NCBI RefSeq assembly: GCF_900497805.2
Contig: NW_020954599.1
Coordinates: 45,927,241-45,991,240, forward strand
Reading direction: 5' to 3'
Source of the DNA: Vombatus ursinus
Lineage: Eukaryota > Chordata > Mammalia > Diprotodontia > Vombatidae
Length of the DNA stretch: 64,000 nt
Shown here in pieces: positions 63,206-64,000 of the stretch (the stretch's first letter is position 1; each line of letters opens with the position of its first letter). Under the pieces are notes generated by a model. The model searched no databases. It saw nothing but the letters and a program-made list of their open reading frames with translations, and was not told the DNA's origin. The translations under genes were made by a program, and so were the position numbers.

Positions 63206-64000
63206 AAGGGATGGGTGAGTGGAATTAGGTTCAGTAGGAGTAGTACTTATTTAAAGGAGGCTAAACTGGTCCTTTGAGGTGTGTGTAGGGGTTACCAATT
63301 GGTAGGGTAGGAAACCAATTAGCTTTCTTGCAGCCTGAAGCATACAAGGCTCTGCCTATGGGGAGCTGGTATCAGTTTGTGAAAGCGCCTTTCTGACTTA
63401 GCTTGGCTGGCTATTATGGGAAATGCAGAGGCAGAGAGGAGTTATTTAACTGAAATCATATATTTTTTTCACCTTGGTAAATTGTATCCTTTGTCACTGG
63501 TAAAGTTGTTTCAACTGAACTTTGTGGACAGGCGATACCTCACTGAACACAATCTCCCAGACTGAATTATTGGCCTGGCCTGGCCTGGCCTGCCCTGGCG
63601 TGAATGAGTTGGGGTCTGGCCGGTAAAACAAAAGTAAGTAACTGGGCAGGTTCCAAATAGTCAGGGGTTGGGTTCTTTCTCCTACTTCCAGAGGGTTGCT
63701 TTAACAGCACCCTCCCAGGGTGGAACACAGAGATTAAAGTCCACTGGTCTGTTGACAGGGTAGTTTATCGGGCTGTCAAGGAAACGTACACAGCAAAGGG
63801 TAGGAGGTGAAGTGGTTTAGAATAAAAACCCTGCAGTGCGGTTCCTAAATACTGACCTACTTGGTTAAGGTGAGGCAGGTTTCAAAAGAGAAGAAAGAGG
63901 TCATCTGAAAGATGAACAGCACCGAGGCAGATCAGGCAGGGGCTTTGGCTCAAAGTTACTTCTGGCCAGAGTGGAGAACTCTCTGGAATCGTTCCTCCAT
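63206..64000. other. Unassigned end of window
   Basis: Holds a short GGCCT tandem (63572-63592). No recognised repeat or coding pattern. Confidence 0.4.

Noticed and set aside
63572-63592. GGCCT tandem as a regulatory or recombination motif
   Set aside because: Only three to four units. Too short to support any function.
10801-64000. Search for neighbouring genes known near GALNT7 in other mammals (HMGB2, SAP30, GALNTL6 exons)
   Set aside because: No exon-like match noticed by eye on either strand. In other mammals GALNTL6 lies upstream, probably beyond this window.

Overview
The window reads as euchromatic DNA from a marsupial. There are no bacterial-style genes. The sequence is AT-rich and packed with interspersed repeats typical of metatherians: about 150 bp A-tailed tRNA-related SINEs (called here A-tailed SINE, WSINE1-like), about 250 bp SINEs with an AAC-repeat tail and an RTE-like 3' end (called here RTE-tailed SINE, MAR1-like), many MIR/THER1 CORE-SINEs, L2 and L3/CR1 LINEs, marsupial-type L1 pieces and hAT DNA transposons. 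Family names come from remembered consensus features, not a database search; the species cannot be fixed from the sequence.

Only one host protein-coding exon is supported: exon 1 of GALNT7 (polypeptide N-acetylgalactosaminyltransferase 7) on the minus strand at 9998-10123, ending in a consensus splice donor. It sits in a CpG island of about 1.7 kb (9060-10800). Positions 1-9997 are therefore the start of GALNT7 intron 1. Positions above about 10.8 kb lie upstream of the gene and look intergenic.

Layout: 1-9 kb is intron 1 with a tRNA-Ile fossil and old SINE/LINE/hAT pieces. 9.06-10.8 kb is the CpG island, exon 1 and a GC-rich leader with no ATG and a CTG-repeat tract. 10.8-12.7 kb is promoter-proximal, repeat-poor sequence with a possible divergent splice donor. 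12.7-24.7 kb is dense in L2 and SINEs, with an L2 reverse-transcriptase fossil and a near-complete 7SL RNA pseudogene. 26-42.4 kb holds SINEs, hAT copies, L1 3' ends, microsatellites, two putative solo LTR fossils and a 10-N assembly gap. 42.4-44.8 kb is repeat-poor. 45-51 kb contains a three-layer nest (L1 within L1 within L2) dated by target-site duplications. 51-64 kb is more SINE/L2/L3 sequence with a third putative LTR, plus copies of an unclassified repeat that also occurs near 46 kb.

I found no new gene system. The best leads are the architecture of the GALNT7 5' leader, the nested LINE chronology, the 7SL and tRNA fossils, an unnamed three-copy repeat, and repeat-poor blocks that could be regulatory.
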